A stretch of 64,000 nucleotides of DNA from positions 1-64,000 of the forward strand of contig SAQG01000022.1 of assembly GCA_004020315.1 (NCBI GenBank), written 5' to 3'. Source of the stretch: Mesorhizobium sp. GTDB taxonomy: Bacteria > Pseudomonadota > Alphaproteobacteria > Rhizobiales > Rhizobiaceae. Positions 26,653 through 36,068 of the stretch are shown here, piece by piece (the stretch's first letter is position 1; the number at the start of each line of letters is the position of its first letter). Under the pieces are notes generated by a model. That model was not told the origin of the DNA. It saw only the letters and a list, made by a program, of their open reading frames with translations, and did no database searches. The position numbers and the translations under genes were made by a program.

Positions 26653-27283
26653 ATGGGTATTTCACAATACGATCCAGGAGCTCTAGGACGCCCTGCTTGG
26701 AACGCTGGTCGGAAGGTCGGCGTCAAGAAGCCGCTGAAACAACGGCAGATATGGGCGATCCGCTTTTTCCTCGACAGAGAAGGGCGCATGAGAGATCGGG
26801 CGCTGTTCGATCTGGCAATCGATAGCAAGCTGCGCGGCTGCGATTTGGTGAAGATCAGGATCGGGACGCTGGTCACTGGCCCGGAAATCCGAACGCGGGC
26901 CATGGTCGTTCAACAGAAGACCAGACGACGCGCAATTCGAGATTACATCCGATGCACGAGCAAGTTTGCTTGCCTGGCTTAAGCGTCGGGGTGGATCAGT
27001 CGACGACTATGCCTTCCCGAGCCGAATTGAGAACTCCGGCCACCTGAGCACGCGCCAGTATGCTCGCCTCGTCGATGAATGGGTGACAGCGATTGGGCTC
27101 CGGCGGGAGGACTATGGCACCCACTCGCTCCGGCGCACTAAGGCCGCGATCATCTACAAGGCGACCGGGAACCTCCGTGCAATTCAGATCCTGTTGGGTC
27201 ACACCAAGATCGAGAACACGGTCAGGTATCTTGGCGCAGACATCGAGGATGCGTTGGAGCTGGCAGAAAAGACCGAGATTTGA
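26653..27283 (+). pseudogene. Frameshifted tyrosine recombinase (site-specific integrase)
   Basis: The first part (26653 to about 26930) encodes the recombinase N-terminal region MGISQYDPGALGRPAWNAGRK to VVQQKTRR. The second part continues in another frame with QFEITSDARASLLAWLKRRGG, then HSLRRTKAAIIYKATG and LLGHTKIENTVRYLG. These contain the catalytic R-H-R and final Tyr of tyrosine recombinases. The frame is lost by about one missing base near 26925-26935, so the protein is broken unless this is a sequencing error. Restored length is about 209 residues, matching short integrases common in Rhizobiales. It sits inside the H4MPT locus. Confidence 0.85.
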
Positions 27284-27485
27284 ACAGCTGCGGCTCCGCA
27301 CTTCGGGGCCGCACGACATCTAAACCACTCTCCAGAGCAAGGTCCAATGAAGCCGAGATGCGCCTCCTATCCGACGCTGTTTTTGCTGCTTGTTTTCGTC
27401 GATAGCTGACCTCGTGACTAAGGGTGCGCCGAGATTGCGGCCTCGACGGTGCAGGATCGTGATTTTAGGTAGCAGATCGTTATAG

Positions 27486-28859
27486 TTATTTAATATTCTT
27501 CATGAATTCGTGCATAAGATCTACATAGCCATCGATGTCCTCTTTGGCATGCGCAAAGGATGCCTGTGGTCCGGCGCTGACGATGCAATCCCAGTACCCC
27601 CGGTTCGCCATGAAGACGCGGCGGGCGTCGAGCATGTCGAGGTCCATGGACAGACGCGCTTCGGCATAATTGCGCGGCAGCTCGGGCGTCAGGCACAGGC
27701 CCGATCGCGGCCCGATCCGGAACGCGCGGCATGGCAGGTCTAGATCCCGGGAGATGGCGTCGATACCGTCGGCCATGCGCGATCCGAGTGCGGAAATCCG
27801 GTTAAAGGCGTCTTCGGTCAGCACATGTTCCAGCACGGCGCGCGCGCAGGCCATCGACAGGGCATTACCATAAAGCGTGCCGCCAAGGCCGATGCCGGGC
27901 GTACGGTGCAGGATGTCGAGGTGCTTCTCGACATGATCGCCTATCGTGTCGGTCATGCCATAGGCGGCAAAGGCCAGCCCCGATCCGAGCCCCTTGCCGA
28001 GCGTGATGAAGTCGGACTGGAGATTCCAGAGCCGCGTCAGGCCGCCATAGGCGAACGAAAAGGTGTGCGATTCATCGATGCACAGCATCGTGCCGGTTTC
28101 GGCGGTAATCCGGCGCAGGCCCTCCAGATAACCCGGATCGGGCAGCACAAGGCTGCAATTGGTCAGCGCCGGTTCGGTAAGGACCAGCGCGACTTCGCGC
28201 GATTCCAGCGCCGCCGCCACGGCATCGAGATCGTTGAAGGGCAGGATGATGGTATCTTCAGACCGGCGGCCTGACAGGCCCTGATATTCGGGAACGACCC
28301 GTTCGCCGTCGAACTTGACCAGCGTTTCCTCGATATGGCCGTGGTACTTGCCTTCGAAGACGATCAGCTTGCGCCGGCCAGTGATGTGCCGGGCGATGCG
28401 CATGATTTCAGTGTTGGCGCCCGATGCCGCCAGCGTGAACTGCCAGAAGGGTAGCCCCATCAGTCGCCCGAGCGAATGTGCCGCCACCACGGCATCCTCG
28501 GTGGGCAGCAGATAATGGGCACCGTTACGGAACTGGCGCACCATCGGCTCTTCCACCGCCGGAATGCCGTAGCCAAGCGTGGCCGAAAGATCCGCCACGT
28601 TCATGTCGACATAGGCATTCCCGTCCACATCGAAAAATCGCGCGCCTTCGCCGCCCGCAACATAGAGCTGGGGATGCATGTAATAGCCGGACATCCAGGA
28701 CATCGGCGTTCCAGCCGGCATCACGTTGCGCGCGCGGTCGAGTAATGCCTTCGACCTCCCGGTGCGCGCCGCGAAGCGCTCCAGTTCACGCTGGTTCAAC
28801 TCTGCGACGCGCGTCCGGTCCGCCCTATAGGCTGCTCCTGGCGCAAGAGTGGTCGACAA
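27486..28859 (-). CDS. Class III PLP-dependent aminotransferase
   Basis: 457-residue fold-type I aminotransferase close to glutamate-1-semialdehyde aminotransferases. The PLP lysine lies in FITLGKGLGSGLAFAAYG. The cofactor Asp region is LCIDESHTFSFAYGG, and the substrate stretch is FEGKYHGHIEETLVKFDG. TTG 28859 is chosen as start because AGGAGG lies six bases upstream and the predicted N terminus then matches the family. The 81 extra codons of the longer frame show no homology I recognise. It lies between an integrase remnant and the H4MPT genes on the same strand. A part in methanofuran synthesis (an MfnC-like amination) is possible, but the real MfnC is of another subclass. Confidence 0.82.
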   Translation of the reverse strand: MSTTLAPGAAYRADRTRVAELNQRELERFAARTGRSKALLDRARNVMPAGTPMSWMSGYYMHPQLYVAGGEGARFFDVDGNAYVDMNVADLSATLGYGIPAVEEPMVRQFRNGAHYLLPTEDAVVAAHSLGRLMGLPFWQFTLAASGANTEIMRIARHITGRRKLIVFEGKYHGHIEETLVKFDGERVVPEYQGLSGRRSEDTIILPFNDLDAVAAALESREVALVLTEPALTNCSLVLPDPGYLEGLRRITAETGTMLCIDESHTFSFAYGGLTRLWNLQSDFITLGKGLGSGLAFAAYGMTDTIGDHVEKHLDILHRTPGIGLGGTLYGNALSMACARAVLEHVLTEDAFNRISALGSRMADGIDAISRDLDLPCRAFRIGPRSGLCLTPELPRNYAEARLSMDLDMLDARRVFMANRGYWDCIVSAGPQASFAHAKEDIDGYVDLMHEFMKNIK

Positions 28860-29183
28860 TTCTATCCTCCTGTCAAATTCCTTGCGTCGTGCGCCGACAG
28901 AGCCGGTGGGCACCGCCAGAACCGGGTACCGGCTCACCAATACGCGATAGTGTCGTTCCAACACTAGTCGAGAAAGATCTGCTTTGGCAGGTCGCGTGGA
29001 ATGTCCGCTCCAGTCAATTGTGTGCCGGAAACTGACCGACAGGTCCCGGCCCACTCCGGTCATCGTGCATACCGGGCTCAATGACCGCAAAGGGTCGAAC
29101 ACCGCCGTTTGAGATCAGCGCCACCGCGTACCATGCTAAAAACACGTCAGCCCGGACGCTTACTCTGGTTCGGCGTATTTCGC
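28860..29183. other. Intergenic region before the aminotransferase gene
   Basis: 324 bases between the DUF447 stop and the aminotransferase TTG. I see no gene. It contains the aminotransferase ribosome site (AGGAGG at its edge) and presumably a promoter, but no clear -35/-10 pair or palindrome stands out. Confidence 0.55.
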
Positions 29184-29774
29184 TCAGCCCCGCGCATCCT
29201 CGCCGCTGGCATCCTCGCCCGCAAGGTGATCGCTGACGCGCTGCATCAGCCAGCCCCAGGCTTCCTTTTCGCCCTCGCCCGCGGTCTTTTCCACGGCGAT
29301 CGAAAGATAGGCGATTTCCGCCTCGATCTTGTCGCGCGGCAGCATGCCGAGCCGGCTGACCAATATGGCCAGTTCCAGCACCGCCGCCTTGGCGCGGTTG
29401 AGGCCGGTGAATGGCGCATGCGTTTCCTCCTGCACCACACGGCAGAAATGGCGAGGTCGCATAGCGTCGTCATCGACACTTTCCACTTCGAGAACCGAAT
29501 GCGCGAGCGCCGCCTCGAGCCGCGGCACGCGAAATCCATCCACCGCAACGGTTGGCCAATCCTTGCGGCCGGTCAGGCAGCCGGCAAAGATGCGCACGTC
29601 GTCGGTGTAATTGGCGATGGCGAAGGGCACTTCGGCGAGATTGTCGAGCGTCACCGACGGCCGGAACGGCGCGATGATCCAGCCGTCCTTCTCGGCGATG
29701 ATGCCGATCGGCGCGATGTGGACGTCGCCAGTCTTGTTGACGGTGGTGATGATCGATTCGCGAATGTAAGACAT
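29184..29774 (-). CDS. DUF447-family protein of the H4MPT cluster
   Basis: 196-residue split-barrel (FMN-binding-like) protein. The N terminus IRESIITTVNKTGDVHIAPIG is the family hallmark, followed by RPSVTLDNLAE and FTGLNRAKAAVLELAILVSRLGML. DUF447 proteins occur in methanogens and in methylotrophs with H4MPT, always beside cofactor genes, and their function is undefined. It is the last gene of a minus-strand operon that begins with the MfnB fusion; the preceding stop is only three bases away. The C terminus is Gly/Asp-rich and probably disordered. Confidence 0.85.
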   Translation of the reverse strand: MSYIRESIITTVNKTGDVHIAPIGIIAEKDGWIIAPFRPSVTLDNLAEVPFAIANYTDDVRIFAGCLTGRKDWPTVAVDGFRVPRLEAALAHSVLEVESVDDDAMRPRHFCRVVQEETHAPFTGLNRAKAAVLELAILVSRLGMLPRDKIEAEIAYLSIAVEKTAGEGEKEAWGWLMQRVSDHLAGEDASGEDARG

Positions 29775-29777
29775 GGT

Positions 29778-31172
29778 TTAGCGCTCTTTCTTCGCGCGAA
29801 GCGTGTGGCCCGCTTCCGCAAGACGGGTGCGGTCGGTTTCGGGAGCCGGCGCGGCAACGCCCCATGCGAGCGGCTCGTCCTGCACATAGCGCTTGCCGAG
29901 GCGCCACGCGATCTCGGCCTTCATCAGTTCCGCGCCGAGATAGAACGCGTGTGCGCCATCGGCCTCAACGCCAAGCCCGGTGAAGAGTTCAAACGCATCC
30001 GTGGCAACTGCGTGCCCTTTGCCGTTGAAAATATGGATGCCGTCCTCGGCGGTCATGATGCGGAAGTTGGTGTCGCGCACCTCTGCAGCGAGTGCCGCGA
30101 TATCCTCAGTCGAGGCCGTAAACGGCTTGCGGTCGTGAACCTGCAGGAGCCCTGGATGGTAACTCCGCGGCAGCGCACCGTCGTTCTTCGCCGCAAACAG
30201 GATGCGGCGGGCAATATCGTGCTCCTCGATCGTTCGCAGCGTGTGCGGACTGACATGTACGGCAAGCACGTTTCGGATCTGAAGTTCCGAGCAGAGCCCG
30301 GCCAGAACGGCGGTAACGCCGGAACTGTCGGCGTCGGTCAATTCGGTGAGATTGCCGGTGCCCATCAGCAGTTCGACCTCAGGCCAGCGGCGGCGCGCCT
30401 CGATGAAGCGCCCAAGTGAGGCGGCAAAGCCGAAATGGATCGGATCGAGCACCGGATCGGCGATGAAGGCGATGCCGGCCTTTTGTGCTGCTTCGATGGC
30501 CCGTCCGAGCGAATCCAGGTTGCCGGGCGTGGACGGGATCAGCACTGGTACAGCCTTGTGGTGGAAGGCCAACGGCAGCGTGTTCTCATCCAGGCTGAGA
30601 AGATAGTCCGCGCCGGCGCGTGCGCCGATCGACAGTTCGTCCGTGCTGGCGGAATCGACACTGACCAGAAATCCCTGTGCCTTCAGCTCGAGCACGGCCT
30701 CTTCCAGCAACGGAAACGGCGTTTCCGGCAGGCAGCCGACATCGATGACGTCGGCGCCGGCCGAAGCCAGCGTCCGTGCCCTCGCCACCAGCGCCTCGAT
30801 CGACAGCATCGGCGCATCGACGATTTCGGCGAAGATGCGCATGTCGTGACGCGAAAGGTCAGGCGGCTCGCCCGCCCGGCCGAGAAAGGCCGGCAGATCG
30901 GCGATCTCGTCGGGACCGCGTACGAAGGGCACCCCGAAATGGTTCGACAGGTGCTCGATGTCCCCGCGATAGCGGCCGGGCAGGATGACGCGGTCAGTGC
31001 CGCCTGTCAGGCTGAGCCGCCGCTTGATGATGTCTTCGCTCATCAACGCAGCGACCTTGACGCCGATGTCGATGATCTCCCACGCAAATTCGGTTTTGCC
31101 CAGTCCGGCCAGCAGCCTTTCCAGCCGGACCTTGGCCAGATGGCCGGTAAGAAAGACCAGCCGCTCAGCCAT
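29778..31172 (-). CDS. Dihydropteroate synthase-like protein (DUF6513)
   Basis: 464 residues. The N-terminal part (MAERLVFLTGHLAKVRLERLL) is the extra domain of archaeal-type DHPS-like proteins. The middle is a pterin-binding TIM barrel with GADVIDVGCLPETPFP, VSVDSASTDELSIGARAGADYLLSLDENTL and GTGNLTELTDADSSGV. Proteins of this kind replace or accompany folate-type DHPS in methanopterin synthesis. The condensation it catalyses with the mptG product is inferred. It overlaps the DmrB-like gene by eight bases. Confidence 0.85.
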   Translation of the reverse strand: MAERLVFLTGHLAKVRLERLLAGLGKTEFAWEIIDIGVKVAALMSEDIIKRRLSLTGGTDRVILPGRYRGDIEHLSNHFGVPFVRGPDEIADLPAFLGRAGEPPDLSRHDMRIFAEIVDAPMLSIEALVARARTLASAGADVIDVGCLPETPFPLLEEAVLELKAQGFLVSVDSASTDELSIGARAGADYLLSLDENTLPLAFHHKAVPVLIPSTPGNLDSLGRAIEAAQKAGIAFIADPVLDPIHFGFAASLGRFIEARRRWPEVELLMGTGNLTELTDADSSGVTAVLAGLCSELQIRNVLAVHVSPHTLRTIEEHDIARRILFAAKNDGALPRSYHPGLLQVHDRKPFTASTEDIAALAAEVRDTNFRIMTAEDGIHIFNGKGHAVATDAFELFTGLGVEADGAHAFYLGAELMKAEIAWRLGKRYVQDEPLAWGVAAPAPETDRTRLAEAGHTLRAKKER

Positions 31173-31716
31173 GGCTTGCGAGTTCGGCGTGGCGCCGTCT
31201 GACCGAGGTTTCGAGATCGGCGAGCGACTCGACCACGTGGGTCCGCTCGAAGCTCTTCAGCTGGTTGGTATTCTCCAGGTCGATCCTGCGCGGATAGACC
31301 TTGACCAGCCCATGCGGCGCCATGGTTTCGAGTTCCGGCGCGGTGTCGCATGCAAAGACGATGGCCGGCACCCGGCATTTTCCCGCCTGGGCAAAGACGT
31401 TGGTGGCGAGCGTGTCGGAAATGCCGTGCACGCATTTGGCGACCGTGTTGGAACTGGCCGGCGCCACCACGACGGTGTGATAGACACCGTGATAGAATTC
31501 GCCGACCGGGATCGCGCTCGCCGTCTTGTCGTGCAGCACCCGCGTCGTCTCCGGGAAATCGAGCTTGAGCTTGTACATGCGCAGCACTTCATTGGCGGCT
31601 TTCGACACGAAGACATCGCAATGCTCTAGCTGGTGAATGAGTGCGAAGCTCTCCGTAAAAAAATGACCGGAACCGGTCAAAACCCATGCCCAGCGCGGCG
31701 TATGCAGCGTCGCCAT
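31165..31716 (-). CDS. Flavoprotein, dihydromethanopterin reductase (DmrB)-like
   Basis: 183-residue HFCD-type flavoprotein. ALTGSGHFF-like WVLTGSGHFFTES binds FMN phosphate, TVVVAPASSNTVAKCVHGISDTLATN is the FMN/active-site segment, and a Cys lies in FACDTAPE. Homologues include archaeal DmrB, which reduces dihydromethanopterin to H4MPT, and it may be the final step of H4MPT synthesis here. The start is three bases after the stop of the upstream fusion gene, so it is cotranscribed. Confidence 0.83.
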   Translation of the reverse strand: MATLHTPRWAWVLTGSGHFFTESFALIHQLEHCDVFVSKAANEVLRMYKLKLDFPETTRVLHDKTASAIPVGEFYHGVYHTVVVAPASSNTVAKCVHGISDTLATNVFAQAGKCRVPAIVFACDTAPELETMAPHGLVKVYPRRIDLENTNQLKSFERTHVVESLADLETSVRRRHAELASHG

Positions 31717-31719
31717 CGC

Positions 31720-33561
31720 CTACCCTGCTTTTCTTGCCGACCGGATCGGGGCCGCGATCCGGATGCCGGGCAGATTGCCCGACGCGAGCAGCGCCCCGGC
31801 TTCGGCTGCATCTTTCGGACCGGCGAGATGGAAATTGACACCGTCGGGCAGCATGGCGGCGAAGCCGGCGTCGACGATGCCTCTGACTGCCAGGCTGTCG
31901 ATCGCGTCGCTGCCGAAGAAGGCGCCGGTCTGCTTGATCAGCAGCAGCGCATTCGCGCCGAGCTTGCCGGCAAGCCAGGCGGCAAGGGAATCGGAGGTAA
32001 TGTCCCAGGACGCCGGAATGTCTGGCGCCGACAGGGCCAAGGACGACGGCAGCCATACCGGGACCTTCCCCTCGTCCAGTGCCCGCACCATTTCTTCCAG
32101 CGACCGTGCCGGCGCCAGCCTTTCGTCCCGATCGAGGATGACCTGGCCGAACTGCTCCATGGCAAGGATCGCCATGGCGTGGGCAGCGGTGTCGGAAAAA
32201 TCCATGCGGAACTGCGTCTCGCGCACCTGGTCGGCGAAGAGGCCGCCGCCGGGCACGATGACGATCGGCAGCTTGGAACCCGCCAGCGCGGCGATCCAGA
32301 TCGCCATTTCCGCCGCATGGCCCGTGCTGCCGCCAAGCTTGACGACGGCTGGCTTGACGACGGCTCGCCTGATGGCCTCAGGCTTTTCCTGTCGCGGCCG
32401 GGAAACGGCGCTTTGCTGTTTTCGGCCGGCGGGGCCGGAGGCAACGCCACGGCCTGCCGATTGGCGCTTGCGTTCGATCTCGACGCCGACGCCGCCGGGG
32501 CCGAGTTCGAGTTTTTCCACCCTTACCGTGACGCGCACGACACGCGGGTTCTCCAGAATGTAGGTCGCCACCTGCTCGGCCAAGGCCTCGCTAAGCTGGA
32601 TGTGGCCCCGCGCGACGATGGTGCGAATGCCGTCCATGATGATGTCGTAGGAGAACACATGGCGCATGTCTTCGGGATGATCGGTGACTTGCAGCACGTC
32701 GGCGGTTACGTCAAAACGAACCTTCTGTGTATGGCCGTGCTCGAAGCTGTAAGCGCCGATCTGGACCGGCAGGACAAAGTCCCGCACGAAGATCTTGTCG
32801 GTGCCCAGCGTCGGGTCCGTGCCCGGCGAATAACCCCTCGCCGCCAGCAGGCGGTAGTCGACGCTCGACGGGCCGCCGGCACGGGATTCTTCCGGGACCA
32901 ACTCGCGGATCTGCGAAAGCGCCTCGGCGCTGATCGAACCCGCACGGCCGGATTGGCCACACAGCGCCCCGCGAAAGCCGAGAAAATCGGGGGCGAATGG
33001 CAGCAGGCGCGGAATGTCGGGCGCTTCCAGCGATCCGCTCAAGCCGACCATAAGACCGAGCGATTTCGTTCGATCGATGAACCCCGGGATACGCTCGGGC
33101 GGCAGATGGTCGAGCAGCCGCCCGTTTGCCTTGATCGCAGTGTCGACCATGGCGCCATGGAAGCGATGTTTGGCAAGCATCGGCAGAAGCTCGAAATCCG
33201 GCGCCAGATCGGCGAAAAGCACGGCAATCAGTTTCGTTCGCGCGGCGAGCGGCTCGAGCGCGTTCGCACAAGCGGCCGCATTTGCCGATGGAAAAAAGCC
33301 TATCTTGACGTAATCGACGCCGGTCGCAGCGATCTCTTCGGCCTTGGCGCGGATCGTCTCCGGTTCCATCGGCAGGTCGCCGCAGACCGCGCTGACCGGC
33401 GCCCGGCCGGCGATGAACGAAATCGTCCGGCAGATGGTTTGGGTGGATACCGCACCCAGCGCTCCCGCCTTTGGGTCCTTCAGGTCGACGATGTCGACGC
33501 CGCCTAAAAGCGCGATCTCCGCCTCGTCGACGCCGGTGACACTGGCCAGCATTCTGGTCAT
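31720..33561 (-). CDS. Three-domain fusion: MfnB-like aldolase / FolB-like aldolase / MfnE-like kinase
   Basis: 613 residues in one frame. Residues 1-235 are a (5-formylfuran-3-yl)methyl phosphate synthase (MfnB, DUF556): DLKDPKAGALGA with Lys28, DYVKIGFF with Lys86, and VDTAIK with Asp140/Lys144 give the family Lys/Asp pattern. Residues about 253-365 resemble dihydroneopterin aldolase (DKIFVRDFVLPVQIGA, then YDIIMDGIR). A Gln/Arg/Ala-rich linker follows, then an amino acid kinase domain (about 401-613: VVKLGGSTG, IVPGGGLFADQVR, ITSDSLAAWLAGKLGA). The domains belong to methanofuran (MfnB, MfnE) and pterin synthesis. Start ATG 33561 gives the standard MfnB N terminus; the frame is open 29 codons further. 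First gene of the minus-strand H4MPT operon. Confidence 0.87.
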   Translation of the reverse strand: MTRMLASVTGVDEAEIALLGGVDIVDLKDPKAGALGAVSTQTICRTISFIAGRAPVSAVCGDLPMEPETIRAKAEEIAATGVDYVKIGFFPSANAAACANALEPLAARTKLIAVLFADLAPDFELLPMLAKHRFHGAMVDTAIKANGRLLDHLPPERIPGFIDRTKSLGLMVGLSGSLEAPDIPRLLPFAPDFLGFRGALCGQSGRAGSISAEALSQIRELVPEESRAGGPSSVDYRLLAARGYSPGTDPTLGTDKIFVRDFVLPVQIGAYSFEHGHTQKVRFDVTADVLQVTDHPEDMRHVFSYDIIMDGIRTIVARGHIQLSEALAEQVATYILENPRVVRVTVRVEKLELGPGGVGVEIERKRQSAGRGVASGPAGRKQQSAVSRPRQEKPEAIRRAVVKPAVVKLGGSTGHAAEMAIWIAALAGSKLPIVIVPGGGLFADQVRETQFRMDFSDTAAHAMAILAMEQFGQVILDRDERLAPARSLEEMVRALDEGKVPVWLPSSLALSAPDIPASWDITSDSLAAWLAGKLGANALLLIKQTGAFFGSDAIDSLAVRGIVDAGFAAMLPDGVNFHLAGPKDAAEAGALLASGNLPGIRIAAPIRSARKAG

Positions 33562-33786
33562 TGAAGGACTTTCTCCGGCATGAGGGACAGGACGTTCTCG
33601 GGCCCGAATACCGACATCCGCTCGGTTGCCATTCCGGCGAGCAGGCATGCCACTAAAGCAGACGCGACAAGTCCACTTTCAGGGTTTGATAAATTTTGCC
33701 GGTCAGTTAAGCTCATGATGGGCACCTTGACTTCGCGCCGGTCGGACAACAATCGGACTTTAGCGCAAGAACGGGTAATTTTATCG

Positions 33787-35037
33787 ATGACGAGCGCGGT
33801 GCCGGGCACTCTCGCGGCCTTTTTGTGCTTTTTTTCCCTGACCGTCAACGTTCCGGGCGCGCTGGCCCAGGAAGCGACGGGCGGGCAACCGGCTGCAGCG
33901 GCCAAGCCGGAAAAAAAGCTAACCGAAATCAAGATAGGCTATTTGCGCGCCTATGCGCCGCAGCTGGCCCTGTCGGTGCTCGACGTCCCGCCGCGCGATG
34001 AAGGTGTTGCCGGCGGCAATGTCGCGATTGCCGACAACAACACGACCGGCAGCTTCCTCGGCCAGAAGTTCAGCCTCGACGTGACGGAGGTAAAGCCGGA
34101 CGCGGATGTCGTTCCCGCCTTCCAGGAAATGATCGCCAGAGGCGACCGCTATGTCGTCGCCGACGTCTCGGTCAAGCAATTGCTGTCGATCGCCGATCTT
34201 GCCCGCGACAACGGCGTTTTGATCTTCAATGCCGGCGCCACTGACGACAGTCTCCGCGAGGAGGAATGCCGCGCCAACATCTTCCACACCATTCCGACGC
34301 GCAGCATGCTGGCCGACGGGCTGGCGCAATATCTCATCTGGAAGCAATGGCGGCGCTGGGTGCTGATCTACGGCTCGCACGAGCGCGACCAGCTTTTTGC
34401 CGAGGCGCTGCGCCGGGCGGCGACGCGCTTTGGTGGCGAGATCGTCGGCGAAAAGCTGTTCGAGGATACCGGCACGGCACGGCGGACCGATTCCGGCGTC
34501 GTCCAGATCCAGCGGCAGATGCCTGTCTTCACCCAGGACCTGCCGGAGCACGATGTGTTGCTGGTCGCCGACGAAAGCGAGGTCTTCGGCACCTACGTTC
34601 CGTTCCGCACCTGGACTCCGCGGCCGGTCGCCGGCACCGCCGGCCTCACCCCGTCGGCCTGGCATCCGGCCAGCGAGCAATGGGGCGGCACCCAGATCCA
34701 GAACCGCTTCGCCAAGGCAAACGGCCGCCGCATGATGTCGAAGGACATGGCGGCGTGGACGGCGGTGCGCATCCTCGGCGAGGCGGCGACCCGCACGCAG
34801 GGTGCCGACCCGCGCAAGATGGCCGACTTCATCCGCTCCGACGATTTTTCGATCGCCGCCTTCAAAGGGCAGAAACTGACCTTCCGCAAGTGGAACCAGC
34901 AGTTGAGGCAGCCGATCTTCCTCGGCGACGGCCGATCGGTCGTCTCGACGTCGCCGCAGGAAGGTTTTTTGCACCAGGTCTCCGAGCTCGATACGCTCGG
35001 GGTCGATGAACCGGAAACGAAATGCGTGCTTAAATAG
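33787..35037 (+). CDS. lutA: ABC transporter substrate-binding protein, PQQ-dehydrogenase-associated (LutA-like)
   Basis: Periplasmic binding protein related to branched-chain amino acid (LivK) receptors, of the subfamily found with PQQ-dependent alcohol dehydrogenases. A signal peptide (GTLAAFLCFFSLTVNVPGALAQE) follows ATG 33787; starts further upstream at 33715-33718 are possible. The mature protein is an amino-acid-receptor-like fold with EIKIGYLRAYAPQLALSVL. In Methylorubrum extorquens the corresponding lut cluster imports lanthanides (LutAEF plus periplasmic proteins and a TonB receptor). The link to lanthanides here is by gene order, not by a visible site. It leads the transporter operon. 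Confidence 0.8.
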   Translation: MTSAVPGTLAAFLCFFSLTVNVPGALAQEATGGQPAAAAKPEKKLTEIKIGYLRAYAPQLALSVLDVPPRDEGVAGGNVAIADNNTTGSFLGQKFSLDVTEVKPDADVVPAFQEMIARGDRYVVADVSVKQLLSIADLARDNGVLIFNAGATDDSLREEECRANIFHTIPTRSMLADGLAQYLIWKQWRRWVLIYGSHERDQLFAEALRRAATRFGGEIVGEKLFEDTGTARRTDSGVVQIQRQMPVFTQDLPEHDVLLVADESEVFGTYVPFRTWTPRPVAGTAGLTPSAWHPASEQWGGTQIQNRFAKANGRRMMSKDMAAWTAVRILGEAATRTQGADPRKMADFIRSDDFSIAAFKGQKLTFRKWNQQLRQPIFLGDGRSVVSTSPQEGFLHQVSELDTLGVDEPETKCVLK

Positions 35038-35058
35038 AACCAATTGGGAGGAATTTCA

Positions 35059-36030
35059 TTGCACAGACGAGCTTGCGCCCTCGCCATTCTCGCGACCGGC
35101 TTCATGGCCGGGCCAGCATCGGCCTACATGGCTTATGTTTCCAACGAGAAGGACAACACGATGTCCGTCGTCGACACCACGACGATGCAGGTGGTGAAGA
35201 CCGTCAATGTCGGGCAGCGTCCGCGCGGCATCACCATCTCGCATGACGGCAAGCACATTTATCTCTGCGCCAGCGACGACGATTCGATCGAGGTGATCGA
35301 CACGGCGTCGCTGGAGATCGTCGACACCTTGCCCTCCGGGCCTGACCCGGAGCTCTTCGTGCTCTCGCCTGACGGCAAGACGCTTTACGTCGCCAATGAG
35401 GACGACAACCTCGTCACCGTCATCGACATCGAGGGCAAGAAGGTGCTGGCCGAGATCCCGGTCGGCGTCGAGCCGGAAGGCATGGGCGTCAGCCCGGATG
35501 GAAAGACCATGGTCAATACGTCGGAAACGACGAACATGGCGCATTTCATCGATACGTCGACCCACGAGATCACCGACAACGTGCTGGTGGATGCGCGGCC
35601 GCGCTTCGTCGAGTTCACCCCCGACGGCAAGCAGGCCTGGGTGAGTGCCGAGATCGGCGGGACGGTTTCGGTGATCGACAATCAAACGCGCGAAGTTATT
35701 CGCAAGATCACTTTCGAGATATCAGGCCTGAGGGCCGAATCTATCCAGCCGGTCGGTGTGCGCATCACCGCCGACGGCAAGAAGGCCTATGTGGCGCTCG
35801 GACCGGCCAACCGCGTCGCGGTGATCAACACGCAGACATACGAGGTCGAGAAATACGTGCTGGTCGGCCAACGCGTCTGGCAGCTCGCCTTCACCCCGGA
35901 CCAGAAGACCATCATCTCGACCAACGGCGTGTCGAACGACATCACCTTCATCGACGTGGCGACCGACGAGCCGGTGCAGTCGGTGACCGTCGGCGCGCTG
36001 CCGTGGGGCGTTGTCGTCTCGCCCAATTGA
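35059..36030 (+). CDS. YVTN-type beta-propeller exported protein of the PQQ/Lut cluster
   Basis: 323-residue secreted protein made of about seven YVTN/NHL-like blades, for example AYVSNEKDNTMSVVDTTTMQ, IYLCASDDDSIEVIDT, LYVANEDDNLVTVIDI, VSAEIGGTVSVIDN and SPDGKTMVNTSETTN. A signal peptide ending GPASA is visible. TTG 35059 with GGGAGG seven bases upstream is the best start. Beta-propeller proteins of this type accompany PQQ-alcohol dehydrogenase ABC systems and correspond to a periplasmic Lut component. Role unknown, possibly metal or PQQ-enzyme handling. Confidence 0.82.
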   Translation: MHRRACALAILATGFMAGPASAYMAYVSNEKDNTMSVVDTTTMQVVKTVNVGQRPRGITISHDGKHIYLCASDDDSIEVIDTASLEIVDTLPSGPDPELFVLSPDGKTLYVANEDDNLVTVIDIEGKKVLAEIPVGVEPEGMGVSPDGKTMVNTSETTNMAHFIDTSTHEITDNVLVDARPRFVEFTPDGKQAWVSAEIGGTVSVIDNQTREVIRKITFEISGLRAESIQPVGVRITADGKKAYVALGPANRVAVINTQTYEVEKYVLVGQRVWQLAFTPDQKTIISTNGVSNDITFIDVATDEPVQSVTVGALPWGVVVSPN

Positions 36031-36068
36031 ATCAAACAGATAAAAAAATCGCACAAGGGGAGGAAATC

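Noticed and set aside
31633..33507. 624-codon plus-strand frame opposite the MfnB fusion
   Set aside because: Antisense to the fusion gene, which has strong family motifs; no motif in this frame.
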